A DNA stretch of 64,000 nt, taken from NCBI GenBank assembly GCA_903895845.1, contig CAITVK010000109.1:1-64000 (forward strand), in the 5' to 3' direction. The notes below the pieces were generated by a model. The model ran no database searches and was not told the DNA's origin. It worked only from the letters and a program-made list of their open reading frames with translations. The position numbers were made by a program, and so were the translations under genes. The stretch is from an uncultured Chitinophagaceae bacterium (GTDB taxonomy: Bacteria; Bacteroidota; Bacteroidia; Chitinophagales; Chitinophagaceae). Every line of letters starts with the position of its first letter. The stretch's first letter is position 1. Shown piece by piece: positions 44,453-51,979 of the stretch.

Positions 44453-45127
44453 TTAATCAGCTCGTAATGCCCTTATTTGTTGTTCAAACTGATCGATACT
44501 AAGGGCATCTTCGTTCCTGAAAGTCCCAATACGGGTCCTGCAAAGACTACTCATGTATCCACCTACCCCAAGTGCGGCACCAAAATCATTTGCCAGACTT
44601 CTGATGTAAGTCCCGGTGGAGCAAACTACTTTAAAATGCACAACAGGCAGTTCAATCTTCGTGATTGTAAACTCTTTTATAGTTACGGGACGTGCATCAA
44701 CCTTCACTTCAATACCTTGCCTTGCGGATAAATACAATGGTTTCCCATCTTTCTTAATAGCTGAATGCTGAGGAGGCATCTGCATGATATCTCCGGTAAA
44801 AGGAAGTGTGGCAGCAACAATCATCTCTTCGGTTAGATGAGCTGTATCTTTAAAATTAGTGGGTTCTGTTTCCAGATCGTAGCTTGGCGTGGTACTTCCG
44901 AGGGTAAATGTGCCCAGATACTCCTTTTCCATACCCATATAATCATTAATCTTTTTGGTAAACTTACCAGTACACACAATCAATAACCCAGTTGCTAAAG
45001 GGTCCAGTGTACCAGCATGACCAACTTTCTTTATTCGGATAAGATTACGCACCTTACGCACTAAATCAAAGCTTGTCCAGCCAATTGTCTTATCAAACAA
45101 CAAAACTTCTCCTTCTGCAAAATTCAT
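44453..45127 (-). CDS. truB: tRNA pseudouridine-55 synthase
   Basis: The 224-residue product has the family hallmarks GWTSFDLVRKVRN, KVGHAGTLDPLATGLL with the catalytic Asp, EKEYLGTFTLG, PPQHSAIKKDGKPLY and VVCSTGTYIRSLANDFG. It makes the universal pseudouridine of the T-loop. The length matches the short bacterial form without a PUA domain. It ends five bases after the convergent plus-strand gene. Confidence 0.96.
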   Translation of the reverse strand: MNFAEGEVLLFDKTIGWTSFDLVRKVRNLIRIKKVGHAGTLDPLATGLLIVCTGKFTKKINDYMGMEKEYLGTFTLGSTTPSYDLETEPTNFKDTAHLTEEMIVAATLPFTGDIMQMPPQHSAIKKDGKPLYLSARQGIEVKVDARPVTIKEFTITKIELPVVHFKVVCSTGTYIRSLANDFGAALGVGGYMSSLCRTRIGTFRNEDALSIDQFEQQIRALRAD

Positions 45128-45321
45128 CTACGTTCTTTAATTAGTAGTCAGCAATTAGTAATCTCCTTCAAAATAGACAATCATTTCAGCATCTCTCCTA
45201 CGATTCATTCAAGCCATTACCTCTTTTCAGCACTTCCAGTCACAATTAATAATCACGAAACAAAGTGGCAACAACTCAATAAAACCCGGCAAAAAAAGAA
45301 GCTAGTTGTATTATATCTAGG

Positions 45322-45355
45322 AAATAAAAAAGCTGCAAACCAATGATTTGCAGCT
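45322..45355 (-). terminator. Terminator of tRNA-Lys
   Basis: On the minus strand, AGCTGCAAA (45355-45347) pairs with TTTGCAGCT (45339-45331), followed by TTTTTATTTC. Confidence 0.9.
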
Positions 45356-45383
45356 AAACCGAATATAGCCCAAGCTATAAGTG

Positions 45384-45456
45384 TGATTCCGCAGAGGCTC
45401 GAACTCTGGACCCGATGATTAAGAGTCATCTGCTCTACCAACTGAGCTACGAAATC
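45384..45456 (-). tRNA. tRNA-Lys (anticodon CTT)
   Basis: The 73-base cloverleaf has acceptor GATTTCG/CGGAATC, D-arm with AGCTCAGTTGGTAGAGC, anticodon stem GATGA/TCATC region with loop CTCTTAA giving CTT, and T-arm with GTTCGAGCC. CCA is not encoded. Confidence 0.97.
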
Positions 45457-45470
45457 TTTTTGTTGGGGTG

Positions 45471-45502
45471 CAAATATAGCGTTCAATTGTTAAATACCCC
45501 AA
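45471..45502 (-). promoter_or_regulatory. Promoter of tRNA-Lys (TTG-N21-TATATTTG)
   Basis: On the minus strand TTG (45502-45500) is followed after 21 bases by TATATTTGC, a full match to the consensus, 15 bases before the tRNA 5' end. Confidence 0.8.
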
Positions 45503-45534
45503 TCATTTTTAAAGAAATTACAATTTATCTCCGT

Positions 45535-45541
45535 TAGTTTG
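45535..45541 (+). promoter_or_regulatory. Candidate -7 element of ispD
   Basis: TAGTTTGC, the shortened box, lies 19 bases before the ATG at 45560. An in-frame start at 45539 would overlap the box, so 45560 is preferred. Confidence 0.45.
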
Positions 45542-45559
45542 CATCCTTACAGAAAAACA

Positions 45560-46237
45560 ATGAAGAAAATAGCCGTGATAGTTGCAGGTGGTTCAGGACA
45601 ACGAATGGGCGTATCCCTACCCAAACAATTTTTGTTATTAAAGGGCAAATCGCTTCTGTGGCATACCGTCCGTGCCTTCCTTGAGGCATACCCCGACTTT
45701 CAACTAGTTATTGTTTTACCCGAAGACCATCTTGCCACCGGCAGAGAAATAGCCGACTCCTTCCCTACCGCCAACATTCACTTCACAACTGGCGGTGCCA
45801 CCCGTTTCCATTCTGTAAAGAACGGCTTAGAGTTGTTAGATACCACCCACGCAATTGTTTTTGTGCATGATGGGGTAAGATGTTTGCTTACGCCCACCCT
45901 CATAAAAAGATGCTATGAACAAGCAGTAATTAAAGGTTCTGCGATCCCTGCTGTGGCCGCTACGGATAGCATCCGAATAGCAACAGGAAACGACGAAAGC
46001 ATTGTGGCAGACCGTACACAAGTTCGCATTATTCAAACACCACAGACCTTTAAGGCCGAACTATTGTTACCCGCTTTCAATCAGGAATACAAAGATTCCT
46101 TTACAGACGAGGCAACCGTGGCAGAAGCTTATGGAAACAAAATATGCTTGATTGAGGGGGAATATAACAACCTAAAAATAACCCGACCCATCGACCTGTT
46201 GGTAGCAGAGAAGATATTAGAAGAAAGGGGATTGTAG
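45560..46237 (+). CDS. ispD: 2-C-methyl-D-erythritol 4-phosphate cytidylyltransferase
   Basis: The product has 225 residues from the ATG at 45560. The CTP-binding loop AVIVAGGSGQRMG is at the N-terminus, with PKQFLLLKGKSLLWHT following. TTGGATRFHSVKNGL near 81, FVHDGVRCLLTP near 104 and NLKITRPIDLLVAE at the end are typical. It catalyses the third step of the MEP isoprenoid pathway. It is transcribed alone, divergent from tRNA-Lys. Confidence 0.96.
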   Translation: MKKIAVIVAGGSGQRMGVSLPKQFLLLKGKSLLWHTVRAFLEAYPDFQLVIVLPEDHLATGREIADSFPTANIHFTTGGATRFHSVKNGLELLDTTHAIVFVHDGVRCLLTPTLIKRCYEQAVIKGSAIPAVAATDSIRIATGNDESIVADRTQVRIIQTPQTFKAELLLPAFNQEYKDSFTDEATVAEAYGNKICLIEGEYNNLKITRPIDLLVAEKILEERGL

Positions 46238-46351
46238 AAAGGCGAACAACTATCTGCTATTGGGTAGCAAACACCTTTCAAACTTGTGAGCGCAACGGAG
46301 TAGAGCGACTCATCCTTTTCTAATCTTTTTGTATTGTTTGTGAAGTATTAC

Positions 46352-47260
46352 TTATTTCTTCACCAACTTCAACGGCCAAGGGAGTTCATTAAAGTGCCAA
46401 TGACTGTAAGGCTGCCCAACACCACCCATCGATTCGTAGAAAGCCTTTACGCCTGGCAAGTCGCTTCCTTCAAAGTCAAAAAGCTTCTTGCTTCCTGCCA
46501 ACTCCCTAAAAACATGGTCATACAGATAGTAGTTGGCTTCAACCTGTCTCCCTGCTTCAGTGGTATAGTTTATTAGGTTGTAATATCTTTTAGAATCTGT
46601 CAAAAGCAACACAATACTCAACAACTCACCGTGGGCATTGGTAACCTTGCGTATCATTACTTTTCCTGCTGGCTGCCACTTTTTACAAAGCTGATTGAAA
46701 TTGGCAAGAGAAGATTGCTCCACATGACTAATCTTTAGTTTGTTATATTGATAAAACAAAGTAGTTGCTTCATCAATATCCAAAGATTCGGTATAAAATA
46801 ATTCTTGATGATTAGCCCTGTTCACATTCTTTTGGAACGACTTTTTATAAGAAGCTTTTATCTCTTCATAATGTCTATTCAAATTGGAGATATAGTTATT
46901 GCATGGACTGCACCCGAGTGCGTCTGACAAACTAGTATTTGCATCATTAAACAAATAATCCCCATACTTGGCAAAGCTTGTTAGCTGGTGCTTTATTTCT
47001 TGAGGAGAGATTGCTTTAGTGCCGATAAATCCTAATTGTTGGGTAAAAGGCGGGGTATATAAATAAACAATTCCCCACTTCCTGCGCCAAGGCAAAGGGA
47101 CAATGGCGGCGTAATCGTCTATAACCAGTCCGCTCCAGTTGTCGGCCATTGCATTGAGGTAGCCGGAAGTAGCGTAAATCAATCCATTGGCATTGGCTTC
47201 CACACAATTATCCCATTTAGCAGTATCAATCTGATGAGATGGGATAATTTGTAGACGCAT
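46352..47260 (-). CDS. GNAT/FemAB-like acyltransferase
   Basis: The product has 302 residues from the ATG at 47260 (MRLQIIPSHQID); an upstream in-frame start lies in repeat sequence. The N-terminal half resembles FemAB-type substrate-entry domains (WRRKWGIVYLYTPPFTQQLG). The C-terminal half shows a GNAT-like core, with GELLSIVLLLTDSKRYYNLI, ANYYLYDHVFREL and LFDFEGSDLPGVKAFYESMG, the last typical of FemAB/BioF2-like acyltransferases. The substrate is unknown, perhaps an envelope or exopolysaccharide amine. Confidence 0.75.
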   Translation of the reverse strand: MRLQIIPSHQIDTAKWDNCVEANANGLIYATSGYLNAMADNWSGLVIDDYAAIVPLPWRRKWGIVYLYTPPFTQQLGFIGTKAISPQEIKHQLTSFAKYGDYLFNDANTSLSDALGCSPCNNYISNLNRHYEEIKASYKKSFQKNVNRANHQELFYTESLDIDEATTLFYQYNKLKISHVEQSSLANFNQLCKKWQPAGKVMIRKVTNAHGELLSIVLLLTDSKRYYNLINYTTEAGRQVEANYYLYDHVFRELAGSKKLFDFEGSDLPGVKAFYESMGGVGQPYSHWHFNELPWPLKLVKK

Positions 47261-47276
47261 ATCTAGAAAGAAAAGG

Positions 47277-47357
47277 GATAACCACAAGGGACACAAAGAA
47301 GTAAACACAAAGAAGGCCGAAGATAGTCCTTCCCACTCTTTGTGTTTCTTGTCTTTA
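47277..47357. repeat. CACAAAG-type intergenic hairpin
   Basis: AACCACAAGGGACACAAAGAAGT and AAACACAAAGAAG words on the left (47280-47315) pair imperfectly with CTCTTTGTGTTTCTTGTC (47336-47353). It fills the gap between the acyltransferase start and the cytochrome stop. Confidence 0.85.
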
Positions 47358-47783
47358 TTACTTTACCACAACATCTTCTGGTTTTGCCTTACCACGGTGA
47401 CAAGTATTGCAGGTAACCACTTGCACAGCAGTAGAATCGGTAGCAGGATGATTGATGGTATGAATATATTTTTCATTCATCTCGTTGGTCATCAAAATCA
47501 TTTTGCGTGTAACATCTTTTATTGGATTTGCATCGCTAGCCATATCCAGCTTCTTAGGGTTGGCTTGGGAACCAGCATGGCAATAACGGCACTTTACATT
47601 CAGTGCCACTTTATAATAATCCATCAGATGATCGAGACTATCATACTTAATATCCTTTGCATATACTTTCAGATTTTTAAATGGCGGATGATCTGAGCTT
47701 GGGGAAGTAAACGCGATACTACCGAATGTAACAGCCATCATCAAGGCGATGACAACAACCTTTTTTCTATTGATTAAACGCAT
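47358..47783 (-). CDS. Dihaem c-type cytochrome
   Basis: The product has 141 residues. A signal or anchor helix (VVVIALMMAVTFGSIAF) is followed by two haem sites, CRYCH near 65 and CNTCH near 126. The spacing, with DHLMDYYKVALNVKCRYCH and VVTCNTCHRGKAKPE, resembles the photosynthetic-reaction-centre cytochrome-like c family common in Bacteroidota, which is not tied to photosynthesis. It is a periplasmic electron carrier whose partner is unknown. It is divergent from the molybdenum-cofactor cluster, which may share its control region. Confidence 0.85.
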   Translation of the reverse strand: MRLINRKKVVVIALMMAVTFGSIAFTSPSSDHPPFKNLKVYAKDIKYDSLDHLMDYYKVALNVKCRYCHAGSQANPKKLDMASDANPIKDVTRKMILMTNEMNEKYIHTINHPATDSTAVQVVTCNTCHRGKAKPEDVVVK

Positions 47784-47877
47784 AGTTGTTTTATTTAGAG
47801 CGGAAAAATAAGGAGTAATGTTTTATCAAGAACTTATTTCGGTGAAATATGTCAATAAATCTTTTACTTCTAGCTCT

Positions 47878-47895
47878 CCAAGTACGATTACTTGG
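47878..47895. promoter_or_regulatory. Palindromic candidate operator before moaA
   Basis: CCAAGTA-CGAT-TACTTGG is a perfect 7+7 inverted repeat in the region between the divergent cytochrome and moaA genes. It could be a dimeric regulator site or a small hairpin. The binder is unknown; the nearby Crp/Fnr gene is one candidate, though the half-sites are not the usual TTGA. Confidence 0.4.
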
Positions 47896-47944
47896 TTATT
47901 ACGGAATTTATTCAGCCATTAAAACAATTATGCTTTCAATTAAA

Positions 47945-47952
47945 TATATTCG
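47945..47952 (+). promoter_or_regulatory. Candidate -7 element of moaA (TATATTCG)
   Basis: TATATTCGC differs from TAnnTTTGC by one base, as does the TACCTTCGC before rlmN. It lies 26 bases upstream of the moaA ATG. Confidence 0.35.
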
Positions 47953-47977
47953 CCTTTCAAGTAGTAAGTAATTTTTA

Positions 47978-48958
47978 ATGATTATAGACAAGCACAATAG
48001 GATACACAATTACTTACGCATTTCCCTCACGGACAATTGCAACCTTCGTTGCTTTTACTGTATGCCCGATGCTGATTATAGTTTTATGCCGTCATCACAG
48101 TTGATGCAGGCCGACGAAATCAATCAAATTGCAAGCACTTTCATTAGTCTCGGTACCAATAAAATACGATTGACTGGTGGCGAACCTTTGGTGCGTAAGG
48201 ATGCTGATACCATCATCAAAAACCTATCTGCTTTCCCAATCAAACTTTCTCTTACTACCAATGGAGTTAGGCTGCACGATTTCATCGATACCATTCGCGA
48301 AGCGCGGATTACGTCTGTCAATATAAGTTTGGATACCCTGCAAGCAAATAAGTTTCAGTTGGTAACTAAACGAAATAACTTCAAAAGAGTATGGGATAAC
48401 ATTCAATTATTGCTGGAGAACAATATACATGTAAAAGTGAATGTGGTGGTAATGAAAGGCATTAATGATGGCGAAATAAATGAATTTATAGAATGGACCA
48501 AACATACACCGGTACATATTCGTTTTATTGAGTTTATGCCATTTACCGGCAACAGATGGATGGATGACAAAGTATTTACCTGGCAAGATATTTTGGGAAC
48601 GATTGAAACCCAATACAGTTGGATCAAGCTGAAGGATGAAACAAACGACACCACAAAAAAGTATATCGTGCCTAGGCATAAAGGTACTTTTGCAGTCATT
48701 AGCACCATTACTTCACCTTTTTGCAGTACTTGCAACAGGATGCGCCTTACGGCCGATGGAAAAATGAAGAACTGTTTATTTTCAAAGGATGAAACAGATT
48801 TATTGTCTGCTCTAAGAAAAGGAGAAGACATTGTACCCCTCATTTTGGGCAATGTAAAAGAAAAAGCCGCCGAGAGAGGCGGACAGTTTGTAAAAGACTT
48901 CCATCAACTGCAAGCAGTCGGTATTGAGAACAGAAGTATGATAGCAATTGGAGGATAG
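47978..48958 (+). CDS. moaA: GTP 3',8-cyclase (radical SAM)
   Basis: The 326-residue product makes the first intermediate of molybdopterin synthesis from GTP. The radical-SAM cluster is CNLRCFYC with Cys21, 25 and 28. The second cluster uses Cys249, Cys252 and Cys266 in PFCSTCNRMR and KNCLF. RLTGGEPLVRKD near 65 and RFIEFMPFTGNRW near 183 are typical. The C-terminus ends IAIGG, the conserved GG tail needed for activity. It is first gene of the cofactor cluster. Confidence 0.97.
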   Translation: MIIDKHNRIHNYLRISLTDNCNLRCFYCMPDADYSFMPSSQLMQADEINQIASTFISLGTNKIRLTGGEPLVRKDADTIIKNLSAFPIKLSLTTNGVRLHDFIDTIREARITSVNISLDTLQANKFQLVTKRNNFKRVWDNIQLLLENNIHVKVNVVVMKGINDGEINEFIEWTKHTPVHIRFIEFMPFTGNRWMDDKVFTWQDILGTIETQYSWIKLKDETNDTTKKYIVPRHKGTFAVISTITSPFCSTCNRMRLTADGKMKNCLFSKDETDLLSALRKGEDIVPLILGNVKEKAAERGGQFVKDFHQLQAVGIENRSMIAIGG

Positions 48959-48959
48959 T

Positions 48960-49060
48960 ATTTAACCACAAGGAACACAAAGCTATTCCACAGTGTTCAC
49001 AAAATATTTTACTCCTGGTCCCATTTGTGAAAACCTTAGTGAATTTTGTGGTTAAGAAAA
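48960..49060. repeat. CACAAAG-type hairpin between moaA and moeA
   Basis: TTTAACCACAAGGAACACAA (from 48960) faces TGAATTTTGTGGTTAAGAAA (49039-49058) in inverted orientation, with further pairing inside (CAGTGTTCACAAAA with TTTGTGAAAACC). It ends about ten bases before the moeA start. Confidence 0.85.
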
Positions 49061-49069
49061 GATTTAGAT

Positions 49070-50251
49070 ATGATTTCAGTAGGAGAAGCAAAAAATATAC
49101 TGGCTAAGGTTTGTAAGCCTTTGACACCTGCTTCCATCCCCTTACAAAAGGCGATGGGATTGGTATTGGCACAAAATGTTTTTGCTGCCGTAGATGTTCC
49201 TGCATTCAATCAATCTTCGATGGATGGCTATGCTTTTCTTTTTGAAGATTGGAGAGGGACGGAGACTTTAATGATAGAAGGCGTCGTACAAGCAGGCAGT
49301 CATTTAGAAAGCCCTGTTCAAGCAAAACAAGCAGTAAGAATTTTTACTGGCGCAGCTGTTCCGAAGAACTTGGATACGGTGGTGATGCAGGAAAAGGTAT
49401 TAGTACAAGGTAATCAACTGATAATAAAAGACGACTTATTAAAACAAGGAGGCAATGTCCGCCTAAAAGGAAGTGAGATAGAAGTTGGGGATCTGGCATT
49501 GGAAAAAGGCACTAAACTATCTCCTGCGGCTATTGGTTTCTTGGCAGGAATAGGTATCAAGGAAGTGTTGGTTTATCCAAAGCCAAGAGTAAAGTTGATA
49601 ATTACGGGCAATGAACTGGCACAACCCGGCGAACCTTTAGGTTATGGTCAAGTGTATGAATCTAACTCGTTTGCTGTTTCAGCCGCTTTGCAACAAATGG
49701 GGATTGATGCAGTAATAAGCTTCGCAAAAGATAATATGGAGGAATTAAAAGTTGTGTTGGAAGATGGATTAAAGGACTCGGATATTCTCTTGATTACTGG
49801 CGGTGTTAGTGTTGGGGACTATGACTTTGTAGCGAATACTTTAGCGGATTGTGGCGTTGAAAAGTTATTCCACCGAATAAAGCAAAGACCGGGTAAACCA
49901 TTGTTTGCAGGCAGAAAGGGGAATCAAATGGTCTTTGGATTACCAGGCAATCCCTCTTCAGTACTTACTTGTTTCTATGAGTACGTTGTTCCGTCGCTAT
50001 CTCAACTAATGAATACAACCACAAGCATCATTCAGTATAAAAGTCTTCCCCTAGCGCATTCATTTGCAAAAGCAAATAAATTGACTAACTTTTTAAAAGC
50101 TCATTGCACTGATGAAAAGGTCACAATACTCAACGCACAGGAGTCCTACAGATTAAGCTCTTTTGCAACTGCCAATTGTTTAGTATGTTTGGGCGAAGAT
50201 GAAATTAATTACAATGAAGGGGATATGGTAGAAGTGCATTTAATAAACTAG
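49070..50251 (+). CDS. moeA: Molybdopterin molybdotransferase
   Basis: The product has 393 residues from the ATG at 49070, which is preferred to an in-frame start inside the repeat. It inserts molybdate into adenylylated molybdopterin. Family marks are NQSSMDGYAF near 54, RIFTGAAVPKNLDTVVMQE near 91, TGNELAQPGEPL near 184, LLITGGVSVGDYDFV near 243 and VFGLPGNPSSVLTCFYEYV near 286. The last domain is shorter than in E. coli but present. Confidence 0.95.
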   Translation: MISVGEAKNILAKVCKPLTPASIPLQKAMGLVLAQNVFAAVDVPAFNQSSMDGYAFLFEDWRGTETLMIEGVVQAGSHLESPVQAKQAVRIFTGAAVPKNLDTVVMQEKVLVQGNQLIIKDDLLKQGGNVRLKGSEIEVGDLALEKGTKLSPAAIGFLAGIGIKEVLVYPKPRVKLIITGNELAQPGEPLGYGQVYESNSFAVSAALQQMGIDAVISFAKDNMEELKVVLEDGLKDSDILLITGGVSVGDYDFVANTLADCGVEKLFHRIKQRPGKPLFAGRKGNQMVFGLPGNPSSVLTCFYEYVVPSLSQLMNTTTSIIQYKSLPLAHSFAKANKLTNFLKAHCTDEKVTILNAQESYRLSSFATANCLVCLGEDEINYNEGDMVEVHLIN

Positions 50252-50393
50252 TCGTAAGTGGTAAGTCGAGAGTCATAAGTAAGCACTTGTTTTTCTTTTT
50301 TACTTACTACTTATGACTGACGACTTAATACTTACGACTTACGACTTATGACTTATAACTTATAACTTACGACTTATGACTTACGACTTAACA
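50250..50393. repeat. CGACTTA-word hairpin between moeA and the TauE/SafE gene
   Basis: AGTCGTAAGTGGTAAGTCG (50250-50268) and ATAAGTAA words face a long inverted set of 7-base words (CTTATGACTGACGACTTA, then several CGACTTA, TGACTTA and AACTTA words). The right set runs into the next gene: its start codon at 50376 and first codons (MTYDL) are themselves repeat words. Confidence 0.9.
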
Positions 50394-51116
50394 CTTTTCT
50401 ACGGCTTACTCTTGTTGGTAGCCTTCCTTTATGCTTCTGTTGGGCATGGGGGCGCAAGTGGCTATCTGGCATTGATGGCAATATTCAGCATTGCGCCAAA
50501 CGTAATGAAGCCCACTGCTTTATTGCTGAATCTCTTCGTGTCTGCAACTTCTTTTATTCAGTTTTATCGGGCCAATCATTTCAAATGGAAAATCTTTCTC
50601 CCTTTCGCAATAGCGTCTATTCCCATGGCATTCTTGGGTGGGTTGGTAGTGGTAGATGGCACCATTTATAAGAAGTTGCTAGGCGGATTCTTATTGATTG
50701 CCGCCATTAGATTCCTGATATTCCCAAACTTCAAGGTAACAGACATAAAGAAATCGAATATTACATTGTCATTATTGATTGGTGCTGTCATTGGTTTATT
50801 ATCTGGCATGATTGGCATTGGGGGAGGTATCATTCTTTCGCCAGTCTTATTATTATTAAGATGGACAGATCAAAAACAGACTGCTGCCATCAGTGCGGCT
50901 TTCATTTTCGTGAACTCAGTGGCAGGACTTGCAGGCCAAATAACAAAAGGAATACATTTTAGTGCCGATATGTTTTTATATGTTGCCATTGCATTTGCTG
51001 GCGGAATGATGGGTGCTTATTTTGGGGCTCATCGTTTCAAACAGACTGTATTAAAGAATGTATTAGCTGTCGTTTTGATGATGGCCGCGTATAAATTAAT
51101 TCTTCCTCACGCATAA
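50376..51116 (+). CDS. TauE/SafE (TSUP) family membrane transporter
   Basis: The 246-residue, seven-to-eight-helix protein carries the two family motifs GHGGASGYLALMA near residue 23 and GMIGIGGGIILSPVLL near 144. TSUP proteins export sulfite, sulfoacetate or related organosulfur anions. Its place among molybdenum-cofactor genes suggests a link with a sulfite- or sulfur-oxidising molybdoenzyme. That is inference. The start codon comes from repeat words, so the N-terminus is newly formed or could shift downstream. Confidence 0.88.
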   Translation: MTYDLTLFYGLLLLVAFLYASVGHGGASGYLALMAIFSIAPNVMKPTALLLNLFVSATSFIQFYRANHFKWKIFLPFAIASIPMAFLGGLVVVDGTIYKKLLGGFLLIAAIRFLIFPNFKVTDIKKSNITLSLLIGAVIGLLSGMIGIGGGIILSPVLLLLRWTDQKQTAAISAAFIFVNSVAGLAGQITKGIHFSADMFLYVAIAFAGGMMGAYFGAHRFKQTVLKNVLAVVLMMAAYKLILPHA

Positions 51117-51126
51117 AATTATTTCA

Positions 51127-51639
51127 ATGAAATTCTTGTTATCAATCATGGTTTTACTGTATGCTATCAAGGCATCAGCACAAATGGACACAGTATCCAC
51201 TACACATTTTAGTATTGAAGGAAGAGTAAAAGAGAAGGTAGATTTTGATATCACTAAAATCCAATCCTATTCAACTAAGACCATAGACAGTGTGGTTATA
51301 CTTAATCATTTGAAACAACGTAAGCATGCTATAAAAAATATCACGGGCATCCTGTTAAAAGATGTCTTAAACAAGGCAGTAATTGATGCTGAGAACCCTA
51401 AGGCGCTGAGTGAATACTATATTGAATGTATTGCTACGGATAATTACAAGATTGTGTTCTCCTGGAATGAATTATTCAATACAGAAACAGGCAATAATGT
51501 GTTGATTATTACCGAGAAGGATGGCAAAAGCGATGTTGGTAGCGATGATGGAATTGCCATAATTACTTCAACCGATTTCGCTACAGGGCGTAGATATCTA
51601 AAGAACTTAAAACAAGTGTTGATTAAAAGAGTTAATTAG
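51127..51639 (+). CDS. Small secreted molybdopterin-domain-like protein
   Basis: The 170-residue product has a signal peptide, FLLSIMVLLYAIKASAQ. The mature part, FSIEGRVKEKVDFDITKIQS then NITGILLKDVLNKAVI and YYIECIATDNYKIVFSWNEL, resembles a shortened sulfite-oxidase-fold (Oxidored_molyb) domain. The only Cys (about 102, in ECIATDN) is not at the molybdenum-ligand position before the GILLKDVL block, so catalysis is doubtful. It starts 10 bases after the transporter gene within the cofactor cluster. It could be a cofactor-binding or substrate-binding accessory. Confidence 0.65.
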   Translation: MKFLLSIMVLLYAIKASAQMDTVSTTHFSIEGRVKEKVDFDITKIQSYSTKTIDSVVILNHLKQRKHAIKNITGILLKDVLNKAVIDAENPKALSEYYIECIATDNYKIVFSWNELFNTETGNNVLIITEKDGKSDVGSDDGIAIITSTDFATGRRYLKNLKQVLIKRVN

Positions 51640-51654
51640 TTTTAAACAGAAGTA

Positions 51655-51885
51655 ATGCAATTGAAAGTACAAGCATTTGGATTATTGGCGGAAATAGTAG
51701 GCAATAATATTATAGTCGATAAACAGACTGATACAGATTCATTAAAGAAACAATTAGCTGTACAATTCCCTTCACTTGTTGATATTAAATATGCCATTGC
51801 GGTTGATAAAAAGATTATTGCTGGCAATACACTAATCAATGAAGCATCAATAATCGCCTTGCTTCCACCTTTCTCTGGAGGGTAA
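51655..51885 (+). CDS. moaD: Molybdopterin synthase small subunit
   Basis: The 76-residue ubiquitin-fold sulfur carrier ends in FSGG, the GG tail that MoeB adenylylates and that carries the thiocarboxylate. LQVQAFGLLAEI-type N-terminal strand and IIALLPPFSGG are visible. It is 15 bases after the preceding gene. Confidence 0.93.
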   Translation: MQLKVQAFGLLAEIVGNNIIVDKQTDTDSLKKQLAVQFPSLVDIKYAIAVDKKIIAGNTLINEASIIALLPPFSGG

Positions 51886-51891
51886 GATTTC

Positions 51892-51972
51892 AACACATAG
51901 AAACATAGTTACATAGAGCACATAGACTCGAATACTATGTCTCCTATCTCCCTATGTTTTATGTGTTTAAAA
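51892..51972. repeat. Intergenic hairpin, ACATAGAA-word type
   Basis: CAACACATAGAAACATAG (from 51891) and ACATAGAGCACATAG words pair with CTATGTCTCCTATCTCCCTATG and TTTATGTGTTT on the right (51936-51969). The 8-base words differ from the CACAAAG set but the architecture is the same. Confidence 0.85.
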
Positions 51973-51979
51973 AAGAAAA

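Noticed and set aside
45253..45486. 77-codon minus-strand frame
   Set aside because: It runs through tRNA-Lys and its terminator.
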